64,000 nt of DNA from Akkermansiaceae bacterium. Lineage in GTDB: Bacteria > Verrucomicrobiota > Verrucomicrobiia > Verrucomicrobiales > Akkermansiaceae. Under the pieces are notes generated by a model. It saw only the letters and a list, made by a program, of their open reading frames with translations, was not told where the DNA came from and ran no database searches. A program made the translations under genes and the position numbers. The stretch lies in contig SUVN01000004.1 in NCBI GenBank assembly GCA_015061985.1, forward strand, positions 45,961 to 109,960. Direction: 5' to 3'. Positions 1 through 8,929 of this stretch are shown one piece after another (within the stretch, counting starts at the first letter, position 1; the number at the start of each line of letters is the position of its first letter).

Positions 1-1203
1 TATTCGGTGGCTGTCGCCGTGTTGCAGTCCGGAGGCACGGAGGCAGATTTCTTCCGCCTCATGAATCAGGCATGCGATGCCGCGAACCCGGTCGCGCAGA
101 AATGGAAAGCGCAGCTGTTGTTGCAGTCCGTGGCGGCCGCTCAGGCTGATTTGTTGACCTCGCCGGATGCGATGCGAGCCAGAGAACTGATGAAGGCTGC
201 AGCCGAGGCCGGATACGTGCCGGCTCAGGTGGAGATGGCTCGATACGCCGGCAGCGGTGTGGGGGCTGCCGCCTCCGAGTCAGAGGGACTCCGGTATCTG
301 ATGCAGGCATGTCGGAGTGGCAGCAGCCGGGCACGCGCGGCGTATCTCCTGCTGAGCGGGCGGCTGAACACCGGGAAATTTGATGCGCCGGAGATAGCCT
401 CTGAGCTTGGGAAAAATAATTACCATCTGGAGGAAGTCATTGCCTCCCTCTACGGTGACAGCCCTGAGGCGCTGGAGTGGTTGGAGAAAGCATCCGCTCA
501 TGGCAGTCCCTCGGCAGCATTCATGCTGGGGCAGAGCAAGTTGCAATCGGATGAAGCCGCTGCGCTCGCCTTGTTGAAGCTTTCTGCAGAGCGACATCTG
601 CCGGAGGCTCTGGCGACGCATGGAGTCATTCAGATGTCGCAACAGCAGGGAAAAGAGGGGTTGCAAAACCTGCAGCTTGCTTTCATGCTGGGCTATACGC
701 CCGCTGCATCAACATTGGCTGCTCAGTTTATCCGCCAAGCGGAGACATACAGCCCGGAGCGCGTGTTTGAGTTATACAGGCTAGGGGATGCCTTGCAGGA
801 TGCACGTTCCTCTGTAGCATATGCCTATTGTCTGGTGACAGGCCGCGGTTGTTCTGCTGCTCCGGAAAAGGGGGTGGAAATGCTGCGCCAACTGGCTGAT
901 GACGGGAGTCCCTATGCCAATGTGGCGCTGGCCGATTTGTATTTTAACGGTTGCGGCGTGGAGTCGAATATGATGAAGGCCGTCAACTATCTGGGGGAAG
1001 CGGATGCCGCCGGGGTGCCGAATGCGTATGTGCTGATGGCAGCGCTGACACAGCTGGGCAATGCTGCTGCTGCGCCTGATAGCCGCCGAGCCGAACTTTA
1101 TCTCAAAATGGCAGCCGAACGTGGGGAGCAGAACCCACGGCAGCTTTTTGATGCCATGATTCAGCAAAAAGAGTGGCATTTTTTGCCACCTGTGCGGAAA
1201 TAA
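1..1203 (+). CDS. Sel1-like repeat protein, 5' end outside the window
   Basis: The reading frame is open from the first base, so the gene probably begins upstream; the earliest internal start is a GTG at 7. About 400 residues are visible. They consist of consecutive helix pairs of about 36 residues with the Sel1/TPR-like spacing of small residues, for example AAEAGYVPAQVEMARYAGSG, LADDGSPYANVALADLYFNG and AAERGEQNPRQLF. Such solenoids act as protein-interaction scaffolds, often in the periplasm or envelope. No catalytic motif is visible, and any signal peptide would lie outside the window. The gene ends 58 bp before ilvA, which has its own promoter, so the two are probably not cotranscribed. 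The repeat assignment is fairly secure; the partner is unknown. Confidence 0.75.
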   Translation, partial: YSVAVAVLQSGGTEADFFRLMNQACDAANPVAQKWKAQLLLQSVAAAQADLLTSPDAMRARELMKAAAEAGYVPAQVEMARYAGSGVGAAASESEGLRYLMQACRSGSSRARAAYLLLSGRLNTGKFDAPEIASELGKNNYHLEEVIASLYGDSPEALEWLEKASAHGSPSAAFMLGQSKLQSDEAAALALLKLSAERHLPEALATHGVIQMSQQQGKEGLQNLQLAFMLGYTPAASTLAAQFIRQAETYSPERVFELYRLGDALQDARSSVAYAYCLVTGRGCSAAPEKGVEMLRQLADDGSPYANVALADLYFNGCGVESNMMKAVNYLGEADAAGVPNAYVLMAALTQLGNAAAAPDSRRAELYLKMAAERGEQNPRQLFDAMIQQKEWHFLPPVRK

Positions 1204-1217
1204 GCCGTAATCCATAC

Positions 1218-1246
1218 TTGCGTGAAGCTTGAGCACGGTGTAGAAT
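1218..1246 (+). promoter_or_regulatory. Promoter of ilvA
   Basis: TTGCGT (1218-1223), a 17-bp spacer and TAGAAT (1241-1246). The predicted transcription start is near 1253, only about 9 nt before the ilvA ATG at 1262. No Shine-Dalgarno sequence lies in that short leader. Confidence 0.6.
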
Positions 1247-1261
1247 ACCCCCGGATAAGTT

Positions 1262-2821
1262 ATGAGCCAGCTTAAAGACCAGTTGTTTGATGAAATCCTG
1301 CAGGCGCGGCAGCGTGTGTATGCCGTGGGGGAGCCCACTCCGCTGCAGGAAATCCGACTTGACGGCGTGGAGGCCGTGGTGTTCGCCAAGCGTGAGGACT
1401 TGGGGCCGATTAAGGCGTACAAGTGGCGCGGAGCGTACAACTGCATGGCTCGGCTCACCCCGGAGCAGCGCTCCGGCGGCGTGGTGGCCGCCAGTGCCGG
1501 CAATCACGGACAGGGCGTGGCACTCGCGGCGGCTCGGTTGGGATGCAAGGCTCATATTTTCATGCCTCGTTCCACTCCCGTGGTGAAGCAGAATGCCGTC
1601 CGCATGCACGGCGGTGCCAATGTGGAAATTGTTCTGACGGGAGACTCCTATGATGCCGCCTCTGCTGCGGCTCATGAGTTTGCTGATGCCAATAAGCTGA
1701 CTTTTGTCCATCCCTATGATGATTTGAACACCATGGGCGGGCAGGGGACACTGGCGGACGAGGTGGTCATGAGCGGCAAGGGCCCTTTTGACCGCGTGTA
1801 TCTCCAGATTGGCGGCGGAGGATTGGCGGCGGGTTGCGCCTGCTGGTTCAAGCGATTCTGGCCGGACTGCAAATGCATCGGCGTGGAAGGGGTGAATCAG
1901 GCCTCCATGAAACTGGCTGTGGAGAGCGGAGAACGCAAGGCGCTTTCCTATGTGGACGTGTTCTGCGACGGTACCGCTGTGCGCATCGCCGGAGAGAATA
2001 CCTATGAGCTCTGTCGTGAGCTGCTGGATGGTTTTGTGACCGTGACCAACGATGAGGTTTGCCGTGCTATCCGTTCGCTCTGGAACGGCCTGCGCGTGAT
2101 TCCCGAGCCCTCCGGTGCCATGGGGCTGGCTGCGCTGTTGCAGGATTGGAAAGCCGGTAACATCAAGCCCGGTGAGCGTTGCCTCGTGGTGCTTTCCGGG
2201 GCTAATATGGACTTTGCCCAGATGGGGGTGGTGGCCTCCCGCGCCGGTGTGCAGGAATCCAACCGCCATGAGCGTTTCCTGCAAATCCCCATGGAGACCA
2301 AACGTGGACAGATTCTGAAGTATCTGGAGAGTATCCCCGCCGGGGTTCAGCTCACGGATGTTCAGTACGGTCGCGTGGCCGGTGATATTCAGTACCCCGT
2401 GTTCGGCGTGCTGGGCACGGATGAACAGTTTGCGGAAATTGACCGCCGTTTGGCATCCAAGGGGCTCAAGGCTCACGATGTGACCCAAGATGAAGATGTC
2501 ATCTTCCGCATGATTTCCTATGACCGTGAGCGCCTGAGCCACCCGGTATTCTTCGTGATAGAATTCCCGGAACGTCCCGGTGCGTTCTCTGAGTTCATGC
2601 GCGGCATGGGCGAGTACGCCAACCTCTGCTATTTCAACTACCAGTATTCCGGTGAGCAGGTGGGGCGTGCCCTCGTGGGTCTGGAGTTTGAATCCCGTGC
2701 CGACCGCGATGCCTGCCGCGCCCGTGCGGAAGAGATGAAGGGGACGACCATCCAGAGTATCCACGAGCTGCGGGACGATGTGCGCCACCGCGTGCTTGAC
2801 CGCATGTCTCCCTCTGTGTGA
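1262..2821 (+). CDS. ilvA: Threonine ammonia-lyase, biosynthetic (threonine dehydratase)
   Basis: A pyridoxal-phosphate enzyme that deaminates L-threonine to 2-oxobutanoate, the first step towards isoleucine. At 519 residues it has the length of the long, regulated form. The Schiff-base lysine is expected at K54 in IKAYKWRGAYN, and the glycine-rich phosphate-binding loop GGGGLAAG lies near residue 185. The last 180 or so residues have the pattern of the two ACT-like regulatory repeats, for example FFVIEFPERPGAFSEFM, so isoleucine/valine feedback control is expected. The stop codon shares one base with the start of maf (TGATG), suggesting translational coupling. The upstream promoter gives a very short leader. 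Confidence 0.93.
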   Translation: MSQLKDQLFDEILQARQRVYAVGEPTPLQEIRLDGVEAVVFAKREDLGPIKAYKWRGAYNCMARLTPEQRSGGVVAASAGNHGQGVALAAARLGCKAHIFMPRSTPVVKQNAVRMHGGANVEIVLTGDSYDAASAAAHEFADANKLTFVHPYDDLNTMGGQGTLADEVVMSGKGPFDRVYLQIGGGGLAAGCACWFKRFWPDCKCIGVEGVNQASMKLAVESGERKALSYVDVFCDGTAVRIAGENTYELCRELLDGFVTVTNDEVCRAIRSLWNGLRVIPEPSGAMGLAALLQDWKAGNIKPGERCLVVLSGANMDFAQMGVVASRAGVQESNRHERFLQIPMETKRGQILKYLESIPAGVQLTDVQYGRVAGDIQYPVFGVLGTDEQFAEIDRRLASKGLKAHDVTQDEDVIFRMISYDRERLSHPVFFVIEFPERPGAFSEFMRGMGEYANLCYFNYQYSGEQVGRALVGLEFESRADRDACRARAEEMKGTTIQSIHELRDDVRHRVLDRMSPSV

Positions 2822-3369
2822 TGTTGATTCTGGCTTCTCAGTCACCGCGCCGTCGTGACCTCCTGCAGCGGGAGGGCGTGGACTTTGTTGTTGAGGTTCA
2901 ACCTGCCGAGGAACTGCACGATGCCACGATGAAACCGGCAGCGCTCTGTGCCCACAATGCCGCCGCCAAGGCTGCGGCTGTGGCGGCACTGCATCCGCAG
3001 GATATCGTTATAGGGGCAGATACGCTGGTGTTTATCGACGACATGCCCCTCGGAAAACCTGCTGATGAGGCAGAAGCCATCGCCATGCTGCAACGCCTGC
3101 AGGGGCGCACTCATTGCGTCTGCACGGCGGTGGCCGTATTCATGCCCGGTGGCGAACGCCGCGATTTTGCGGAGTTGAGCCATGTGACATTCAAAGCGCT
3201 GGATGAAGCGATCATCCGCCGATACATGGAGCTGGTGCATGTGTATGACAAGGCCGGTGCCTATGCCATTCAGGAGCATGGGGATATGATTATCGAGCGC
3301 TTCGAGGGTGATTTGGACAATGTTATCGGCCTACCTGTCACCCGCCTGTTGCAGGTGCTGAAAGCCTGA
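2821..3369 (+). CDS. maf: Maf family nucleotide pyrophosphatase
   Basis: A cytosolic Maf/Ham1-fold pyrophosphatase of 182 residues that hydrolyses non-canonical or methylated nucleoside triphosphates to monophosphates. The family signature SQSPRRRDLL is at the N-terminus. The acidic motif VIGADTLV and the later KAGAYAIQ and IEGlike segment FEGDLDNVIGLPVTRL are in the expected order. I chose the ATG at 2821 because it overlaps the ilvA stop by one base; a GTG three bases upstream is possible. The gene ends one base before the 3' end of the convergent RNase P RNA gene, leaving no room for a separate terminator. Confidence 0.9.
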   Translation: MLILASQSPRRRDLLQREGVDFVVEVQPAEELHDATMKPAALCAHNAAAKAAAVAALHPQDIVIGADTLVFIDDMPLGKPADEAEAIAMLQRLQGRTHCVCTAVAVFMPGGERRDFAELSHVTFKALDEAIIRRYMELVHVYDKAGAYAIQEHGDMIIERFEGDLDNVIGLPVTRLLQVLKA

Positions 3370-3370
3370 T

Positions 3371-3762
3371 GTGCCGTTCGGGTTCTGTAAGCCGGATTCT
3401 GTCCGCCCTTGCGGGCTGTGTGACCATTTTTCTCGCGGTCGTGACGACCGTGCCCCGCGTTTATAGCGGGGTGCAACTAATACCCGGGGATTCTGAGCGG
3501 GCAGGCGACCCTTCCCCTGTTTGTCTTGCATCGCGCGGGGTTTTCCATGCCTCCATCGTTACCTCCGGAGCGGTGGGCTCTTACCCCACCTTTTCACCCT
3601 TACCCTTGCGGGCGGTTTGTTTTCTGTGGCACTTTCCGGCCACCCGGCATTGACTCCGGGTGTCTCCTGCTTTCACAGGACACGCTGCCTTATGATGTCC
3701 GGACTTTCCTCTACGCAGCGGATTACTCCCCACGCAGCGGCCACCCGAACCCGAACGGCGGC
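3371..3762 (-). ncRNA. rnpB: RNase P RNA, bacterial type A
   Basis: This is the catalytic RNA that matures tRNA 5' ends. Read on the minus strand, it contains the universal P4 strand GAGGAAAGTCCGGAC (complement of 3697-3711), the internal block AAGGGTGAAAAGGTGGGGTA and the 3' signature GACAGAATCCGGCTTACAG. The termini pair as P1: GCCGTTCGGGTTC at the 5' end (3748-3760) with GAACCCGAACGGC at the 3' end (3373-3385). The size of about 390 nt fits type A. Ends are estimated from the P1 helix. Several open frames cross this stretch and should be ignored. Confidence 0.95.
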
Positions 3763-3765
3763 GAA

Positions 3766-3794
3766 AGGATACACCACTCCGCGCTCTCTGGCAA
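3766..3794 (-). promoter_or_regulatory. Promoter of rnpB
   Basis: On the minus strand: TTGCCA (3789-3794), a 17-bp spacer and TATCCT (3766-3771). The predicted start, near 3759, coincides with the first base of the P1 helix of the RNase P RNA. Confidence 0.7.
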
Positions 3795-4048
3795 GACCAA
3801 AGCGTTACAAGGTGCTTTTTTTACCGTACGAGTCCCCAGAACTGCCCTCTACTGCGAGCCGGAGGCTCTCCTGACTTTTCTTTTGTACATTGTACTTCGT
3901 TCCTTGTACATTAAGTTTCCCATTTATGGAGCAAAGGGGGATTCCCAGAAGAATGGGGGTAATCATTCAACCTCTTGTACAATCTTTGGATTCCATGAGC
4001 TTTTTACCGGAGAGTGCGGGTGAATCATGAATCTGCCTCAGATACGTC
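3795..4048. other. Intergenic stretch with TTGTACA motifs
   Basis: No gene is supported here. The notable content is a cluster of the same heptamer: TTGTACATTGTAC at 3883-3895, TTGTACATT at 3904-3912 and the palindrome TTGTACAA at 3975-3982. It lies between the divergent promoters of rnpB and the DUF4105 gene. A protein binding site is possible but unproven. Confidence 0.4.
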
Positions 4049-4077
4049 TTGTGTTCGGCGTGGCAGCGTGCTAGTAT
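4049..4077 (+). promoter_or_regulatory. Leaderless-type promoter of the DUF4105 gene
   Basis: TTGTGT (4049-4054), a 17-bp spacer and TAGTAT (4072-4077). The start site predicted 7 nt downstream is 4084, the A of the ATG itself. No Shine-Dalgarno sequence is present. Confidence 0.6.
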
Positions 4078-4083
4078 GCGTGC

Positions 4084-5061
4084 ATGAGCTCTCCGATGGT
4101 AGGGAAGGTATTGAAGTGGTGTAGTGTGCCGTTTCTGGCGCTTGGCCTGTTGTGGCTGGTGGGGCTGTTTCTATATCAACCGATAACGCTGTTGCTCCTG
4201 TTGCCTCTGGCTGTGTTCTGCTTCATGTTGCGTAAAAAGTGCTCGCTTATCAGCATACTGTGGGTTAGCGTGGCAGGCGGCATTCTGTTTTATCTCTGCC
4301 TGCCCGGGCCGCGGCCTGATGCCTGGCAGACACCGTGGGCAGAAGCGCCGCAGTGCAGTCTGGACGGTGATATACTGAGGATTCGGAAAGTGCGTGATTT
4401 CCATTACCGCAGCGAGACGGATTACGATGTTGTCTACCGTGATGAGACCTATAATCTGAATGATTTGCAGGGAGTTGACTTTGCGGAATGCCACTGGGAC
4501 GGCATGACCGCTATCTGTCATACGATGCTGAGTTTCAGCTTTGCAGATGGCCGACGGCTGGTCGTTTCCGCAGAGACTCGGCTGCCGATAGGTGAAGAAC
4601 AGAATGCCATAGGCGGTATCTATAAGCGCTATGGTATTCTGTATGTGTTCGGTACGGAGGCAGATATATTCCGGCTGCGTACCAATTATCGGCACGAGGA
4701 CTTGAGCGTTTACCCCTTGCGTATCAAACCACAGGGCGCACGTAAATTGTTGCTGCACTACGTCAGGCTGGCAGAAGAGGCGGAGGCTGAGCATATCCCG
4801 TACAATACGGTGTCAGATAATTGCTCCACCGGATTGGTGAGTGCTTTCCGCGAGCTGGTGCCGGATATGCCGTGGCGCTATGATTTATTGCCGCTGCATA
4901 ATGGGAGTTTTACCCATCTGCTGTATCGAGCCGGAGGTTTTCAGACTCGCCCCGGCGAGAGTGAGGAGGAGCTGCGGCAGCGCTGCTATCTGGGGTATGA
5001 TTTAGCGCCGGATAATCGGGAGGAATACTCTGCGGCCATTCGCTCCCGGATTAACCGTTGA
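4084..5061 (+). CDS. DUF4105 domain membrane protein
   Basis: A 325-residue protein with two or three N-terminal hydrophobic segments (residues 12-35, 36-50 and 55-78), then a soluble domain presumably outside the membrane. The soluble part matches the DUF4105 (Lnb N-terminal-like) pattern: SFSFADGRRLVVSAETR near residue 145, a YVFGTEADIFRLRTNYR block, and the invariant YNTVSDNCSTGL with a central asparagine-cysteine pair near residue 250. The family resembles papain-fold peptidases, and the cysteine is its likely active residue. The substrate is not known. It is a single-gene transcript between its own promoter and a strong terminator. Confidence 0.75.
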   Translation: MSSPMVGKVLKWCSVPFLALGLLWLVGLFLYQPITLLLLLPLAVFCFMLRKKCSLISILWVSVAGGILFYLCLPGPRPDAWQTPWAEAPQCSLDGDILRIRKVRDFHYRSETDYDVVYRDETYNLNDLQGVDFAECHWDGMTAICHTMLSFSFADGRRLVVSAETRLPIGEEQNAIGGIYKRYGILYVFGTEADIFRLRTNYRHEDLSVYPLRIKPQGARKLLLHYVRLAEEAEAEHIPYNTVSDNCSTGLVSAFRELVPDMPWRYDLLPLHNGSFTHLLYRAGGFQTRPGESEEELRQRCYLGYDLAPDNREEYSAAIRSRINR

Positions 5062-5070
5062 GATAAACGG

Positions 5071-5109
5071 AAAAAGCCTCTGCCTTGATGTCGGCAGAGG
5101 CTTTTTTTT
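5071..5109. terminator. Bidirectional terminator between the DUF4105 gene and serA
   Basis: Stem GCCTCTGCC (5076-5084) pairs with GGCAGAGGC (5093-5101) around an 8-nt loop. A T run of eight follows on the plus strand and an A run precedes it, so it can end both convergent transcripts. Confidence 0.9.
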
Positions 5110-5133
5110 ATATTGAAACGATGGCTGCTCCCG

Positions 5134-6705
5134 TTACATGGAAAGCGAGAAGGCCAACTTTGCGGCAATGGCTCGGGAGAGGGTGATGACCTGCTGTTCG
5201 GAAACCTGAATGTTGGTCTTGACGAATGCCAGAGAATCGCCGCTGATGGGGTCACGCGGTGCCACGATGTTCTCAATGTTGATGCCGGCGGTAGAGAGAA
5301 TCTGACCGATGGTGGCAATGACACCCGGGCGGTCGGTATAGCGCAGCACCAGGGTGTTGCCTTCCAGCGAGGCATACATGTGGTCAAAGGCATCTATGCG
5401 GGAAACAACCGGGGTGCCGTCTACCACCATGCCGCGCACGCTGGTTATCTTTTGCTCTCCGTTCTCTTCCTCCATGAAGAGGTTAAGCGTGATGGCATCG
5501 TCGTAAAGCTTATCATCCATGGGTTCACAAGCCTTGTATACTATGCCGTGCTCGCGCAGCGACATCTCCGCCGCCGGAGGCATGAGACCGCGCTCAGCAC
5601 TTGGTACAGCGCCCTGAAGAATCCACGGGGTGAACCATTTGCGGTAACTGCGCAGGTTGTTGTAAAAGGTGCATTCAATCTTGCGAATGGGTTTGCATCC
5701 TCCAACATTGTAACAGAGTCGACCCAGCATTTCCGACAGCTGCAGGTGCGCGGAACTCAAATCTGCCGGTCGTTCCGCGTTGATGACGCAGGAGGTATCT
5801 CCGTTGGTGAAATAGCTTATCATCTGGGTGGCTGATTGCATGGCTGCTTTCTTGTTGGCCTCTTTGGTACTGGCTCCCAGATGCGGCAGCAGAACATCCG
5901 CTATATCTGCGCTAGGCTGCATGGCGGCGGCATCCTTGGGATGCACGTCTGTACAGTAAATGAATTTTTGTCCGTTCTTGCGTGCTTCCCGCAGAGCATC
6001 TTCATCCACTACTCCATAACGCGCACAGTTGACTAACATGGCACCATCTTTCATGCGCCGTATCAAATCCGCGTTGATGAGGTTTCTGGTGGCCGGCCCG
6101 CCCGGCACATGGATGGAGATGATATCTGCCGTGGTGAAGATTTCCTCCAGCTCTGCCGGGGTGGCACCGATATTGAGTGCTCGCTGGCGAGACAGGAAGT
6201 GGTCATAGCCCAACACGGTGCATTCAAAGCCCTGAAGCCGTTTTACCAGCAGTCGCCCGATGTTGCCGAGCCCGAGAATTCCCACGGTTTTGCGGGTTAA
6301 TTCATGCCCCATATACTGCTTTTTATTCCACTCTCCGGCTCGTGTGGTCACATCTCCGGGGATGATGTAGCGGTAGGCGGCCAGAATCATGGCAATCACT
6401 TCTTCTGCCACGGCATTGGAATTGGCACCGGGGGTGTTCATAACATCTATGCCCTTGCTGCGGGCGTAGACATAGTCAATGTTGTCGTACCCGGCACCGG
6501 CTCGGATGACAATTTTCAGCGAGGGCAGGCTATCAATGATGTCGGCCGTTACTTTTTCTGAGCGGACAATAAGCCCGGAAGCGTTCGGGTTGGCGGACAC
6601 CAGTTCTTCAATGGGAGCGGAATCGTCCTGAACCACGGTGAAGCCGGAAGCCGCAAGTGTGGCTGCTGCTGCTTTGTCGAGTTTTGTGGGAATGAGTATT
6701 TTCAT
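5134..6705 (-). CDS. serA: D-3-phosphoglycerate dehydrogenase
   Basis: Catalyses the first step of serine synthesis, oxidising 3-phosphoglycerate to 3-phosphohydroxypyruvate with NAD. The 523 residues match the long form: a substrate domain, the NAD-binding signature VGILGLGNIGRLLVKRLQGF near residue 140, the catalytic arginine/histidine region ending PHLGASTKEA, an intervening ASB domain, and a C-terminal ACT domain opening with RYTDRPGVIATIGQIL. The ACT domain implies allosteric control by serine. It follows the DUF1015 gene by 20 bp on the same strand, a pairing that I recall from other genomes, and is the last gene before the shared terminator. Confidence 0.95.
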   Translation of the reverse strand: MKILIPTKLDKAAAATLAASGFTVVQDDSAPIEELVSANPNASGLIVRSEKVTADIIDSLPSLKIVIRAGAGYDNIDYVYARSKGIDVMNTPGANSNAVAEEVIAMILAAYRYIIPGDVTTRAGEWNKKQYMGHELTRKTVGILGLGNIGRLLVKRLQGFECTVLGYDHFLSRQRALNIGATPAELEEIFTTADIISIHVPGGPATRNLINADLIRRMKDGAMLVNCARYGVVDEDALREARKNGQKFIYCTDVHPKDAAAMQPSADIADVLLPHLGASTKEANKKAAMQSATQMISYFTNGDTSCVINAERPADLSSAHLQLSEMLGRLCYNVGGCKPIRKIECTFYNNLRSYRKWFTPWILQGAVPSAERGLMPPAAEMSLREHGIVYKACEPMDDKLYDDAITLNLFMEEENGEQKITSVRGMVVDGTPVVSRIDAFDHMYASLEGNTLVLRYTDRPGVIATIGQILSTAGINIENIVAPRDPISGDSLAFVKTNIQVSEQQVITLSRAIAAKLAFSLSM

Positions 6706-6725
6706 GTTGATTAAGAATGGATGTA

Positions 6726-7967
6726 TCAGTGTTCAATTTCATGAGCAAAGAGACCGGAACGCAGTTTCGGCTCAAACCAGGTGGACTTGGGCGGCATGAT
6801 TTCACCGCTGTCTGCAACGTGGAAGAGGTCTGCCATGGTGACGGGGTAGAGGGCGAAAGCTACGCCCTCACCGGTGCGGCGCTCCAATTCTTCCAGTCCG
6901 CGGATGCCGCCGACAAAGTCGATGCGGTTATCCGTGCGGGGATCGTTAATGCCCAGAATCGGGGCCAGCAGGTTGCTCTGAAGGATAGCGCAGTCCAGAC
7001 TGTCTATCGGGTGATTGGCATCAAAGCTGCCTTCTTTGGCGGTGATGACATACCAGGTATTGTTCAGGTACATGCCGAATTCGTGCTTGGATTTCGGCGC
7101 GTATGGGGCACCCGGCTTCGCAGGGGTGACGGTGAATTGCTCACCAATTGCCTGTAGGAATTGCTCTGCCGTTAAACCGTTGAGGTCGGCCACCACGCGA
7201 TTGTAGTCCATGATGAAGAGGTCTTCATCGCTGAAGGTTACGGCCATGAGGTAATTGTATTCCTCTTCGCCGGTATAATCCGGGTGCTGCTGACGACGCT
7301 TGGCCGAAACGGCGGCGCTGGAGGCTGTGCGGTGATGCCCATCAGCAATGTAGAGGGTGGGGACTTCCTCGAATCCCTTGCGGATGGAGGCAATCACCTC
7401 ATCGTCCGTGACCGGCCAGAGCAGGTGAGTCACACCGTCATCGCTGGTGAAATCGTATTCCGGCTTATGGAACTTAATCCATTCACGGATAGCGGTGGCT
7501 ATCCCCTCATGTTTGCGGTAGGCCAGGAACACCGGCTCTGTCTGGGTGGAACAGGCATCAAAGTGGTTGATGCGATCCAATTCCTTTTCCTTGCGGGTAA
7601 GCTCGTGTTTCTTGATAGTTCCGTCCAGATATTCATCCACGCTTGCGCAGCCGACAATGCCGGTCTGCACCCGTCCCCACATCATCTGCCGATAGATGTA
7701 GTACGCCGGAGCATTTTCGCGGACAAGGAATCCTTTGCGAATAAAGTTTTCCAGATTTTCCCGGCTCTTCTGGTATGTGATTTCATCATGGATGGCTGCT
7801 TCGCTCGTGTCGATGTCGGCACGGCAGATGTGCAGGAAAGAAGAGGCGTTACCTGCGGCCATGGCGCAGGCCTCAGCGTGGTTCATCACGTCGTAGGGGA
7901 GGCAGGAAACCTGTTCTGCATATTGTTTGGGAGGGCGCAGTGCCGCGAAAGGACGAATAGTGGCCAT
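6726..7967 (-). CDS. DUF1015 family protein
   Basis: A cytosolic protein of 413 residues. The N-terminus IRPFAALRPPKQYAEQVSCL and the block YIADGHHRTASSAAVSAKRR are the diagnostic DUF1015 segments, and the length is usual. The biochemical function of the family is not established. Because the gene lies directly upstream of serA here, and as I recall elsewhere, a role connected with serine or phosphoglycerate metabolism is a reasonable inference. It starts 27 bp after the stop of the preceding exported-protein gene and may belong to the same transcript. Confidence 0.85.
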   Translation of the reverse strand: MATIRPFAALRPPKQYAEQVSCLPYDVMNHAEACAMAAGNASSFLHICRADIDTSEAAIHDEITYQKSRENLENFIRKGFLVRENAPAYYIYRQMMWGRVQTGIVGCASVDEYLDGTIKKHELTRKEKELDRINHFDACSTQTEPVFLAYRKHEGIATAIREWIKFHKPEYDFTSDDGVTHLLWPVTDDEVIASIRKGFEEVPTLYIADGHHRTASSAAVSAKRRQQHPDYTGEEEYNYLMAVTFSDEDLFIMDYNRVVADLNGLTAEQFLQAIGEQFTVTPAKPGAPYAPKSKHEFGMYLNNTWYVITAKEGSFDANHPIDSLDCAILQSNLLAPILGINDPRTDNRIDFVGGIRGLEELERRTGEGVAFALYPVTMADLFHVADSGEIMPPKSTWFEPKLRSGLFAHEIEH

Positions 7968-7994
7968 ATCGGAATTGTGGGTTATGAATTGAAA

Positions 7995-8519
7995 TTATTG
8001 GTTAAGGATGGCAAGGCGAACCAGAGCCGCCGGCAGATTCTGTGAGCCGTAGTATTCTGCTGAGGCCAGTCGCTCCCCCTGAACTTTAATGGACATGTTA
8101 ATTTTTCGGATGATGGGGAGGTAGCGGTCTTCGCAGATGACCTGTTCGTTCTCGGTCATGGGGGGGAGGGAGGTAAAACCCTGCGCCCACAGGTTCAGCT
8201 CACTGCTCAGGCGCATCAACGGTGCGACTGCTTTCTCCGCGGATTCGTTGTCGCGAATGCCGGACAGCAGGTTGTACAGATTGCCCAGCATGACGATGCC
8301 TGCCTGCAACCGTTGCTCTCCCGGGGAGAGTTCTGTTTGGGGGGTATCGGTTGCGGGTGTTGCTTCCGCTGCTTTATCTTCAATGACCTCCTGTTTATGT
8401 TCAGCCGTTGGTTGAGGCGTGGCGGGAGTTTCGGCTACCACATCCACGGGGATGTCCTGAGCCATGCACATACGCGATAAGGCGAGCAGACTGATGGTAA
8501 GAATAGCGTAAGATTTCAT
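7995..8519 (-). CDS. Exported protein of unknown function, paralogue of the next gene upstream
   Basis: 174 residues with a signal peptide (cleavage probably after MCMA, near residue 20), a low-complexity Pro/Thr/Glu-rich linker to about residue 65, and a helical C-terminal domain. That domain shares a pattern with the protein encoded at 8516-8929: a D-rich helix followed by AxxAxPxL, then an RYxxI/xM helix, then YYGSQNLPAALVRLAIL against CYGSAEFTRLYRIMCMML. I infer tandem duplication. The ATG overlaps the stop of that gene by 4 bp. No known domain is recognised; the location should be periplasmic. Confidence 0.7.
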   Translation of the reverse strand: MKSYAILTISLLALSRMCMAQDIPVDVVAETPATPQPTAEHKQEVIEDKAAEATPATDTPQTELSPGEQRLQAGIVMLGNLYNLLSGIRDNESAEKAVAPLMRLSSELNLWAQGFTSLPPMTENEQVICEDRYLPIIRKINMSIKVQGERLASAEYYGSQNLPAALVRLAILNQ

Positions 8520-8929
8520 TTGTCAAGCATCATACACATGATTCTGTAAAGTCGGGTAAACTCGGCAGAACCGTAACATTTTTCCCGCTGAAGCCGGAAC
8601 ATCTCCGTATACACTTTTCCCCATTGCTCCCGCATCGCCTGCTCGTATCGATTCCGCACGAGCTCATTCTGCTGGGGCGTAAGAGAGGATACCTTCCTGA
8701 GCGATTCCCTGATGGCGTAGAGCTTTTCCAGCTCCGCGCGAAGCTTGGGCGCGGCTGCCGTAGCCCCGTCCTTATCGTTGACGCTTCGGAGAACCGGAAC
8801 CAGAGAGTCCGGTAATTTCACGTAGGAATCAAACAGGTTAGTAATGTGGGAGGGTAAGGAATCCTGCGCCGAGAGCGGTGCAGCGGAAAGCAGCACCGAA
8901 CTCACGAATATGCGACCGAAAGAACTCAT
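8516..8929 (-). CDS. Exported helical protein of unknown function
   Basis: 137 residues with a signal peptide ending at PLSAQ (near residue 22). The mature part is helical and aligns by pattern with the domain of the downstream neighbour. It overlaps the genes on both sides by 4 bp (ATGA), so the three proteins are probably made in fixed proportion and may form a complex. No catalytic residues or known family are visible. Confidence 0.7.
   Translation of the reverse strand: MSSFGRIFVSSVLLSAAPLSAQDSLPSHITNLFDSYVKLPDSLVPVLRSVNDKDGATAAAPKLRAELEKLYAIRESLRKVSSLTPQQNELVRNRYEQAMREQWGKVYTEMFRLQREKCYGSAEFTRLYRIMCMMLDK

Noticed and set aside
3526..4023. Open frame of 165 codons on the plus strand
   Set aside because: It lies mostly on the complement of the RNase P RNA gene and its translation has no protein-like character.
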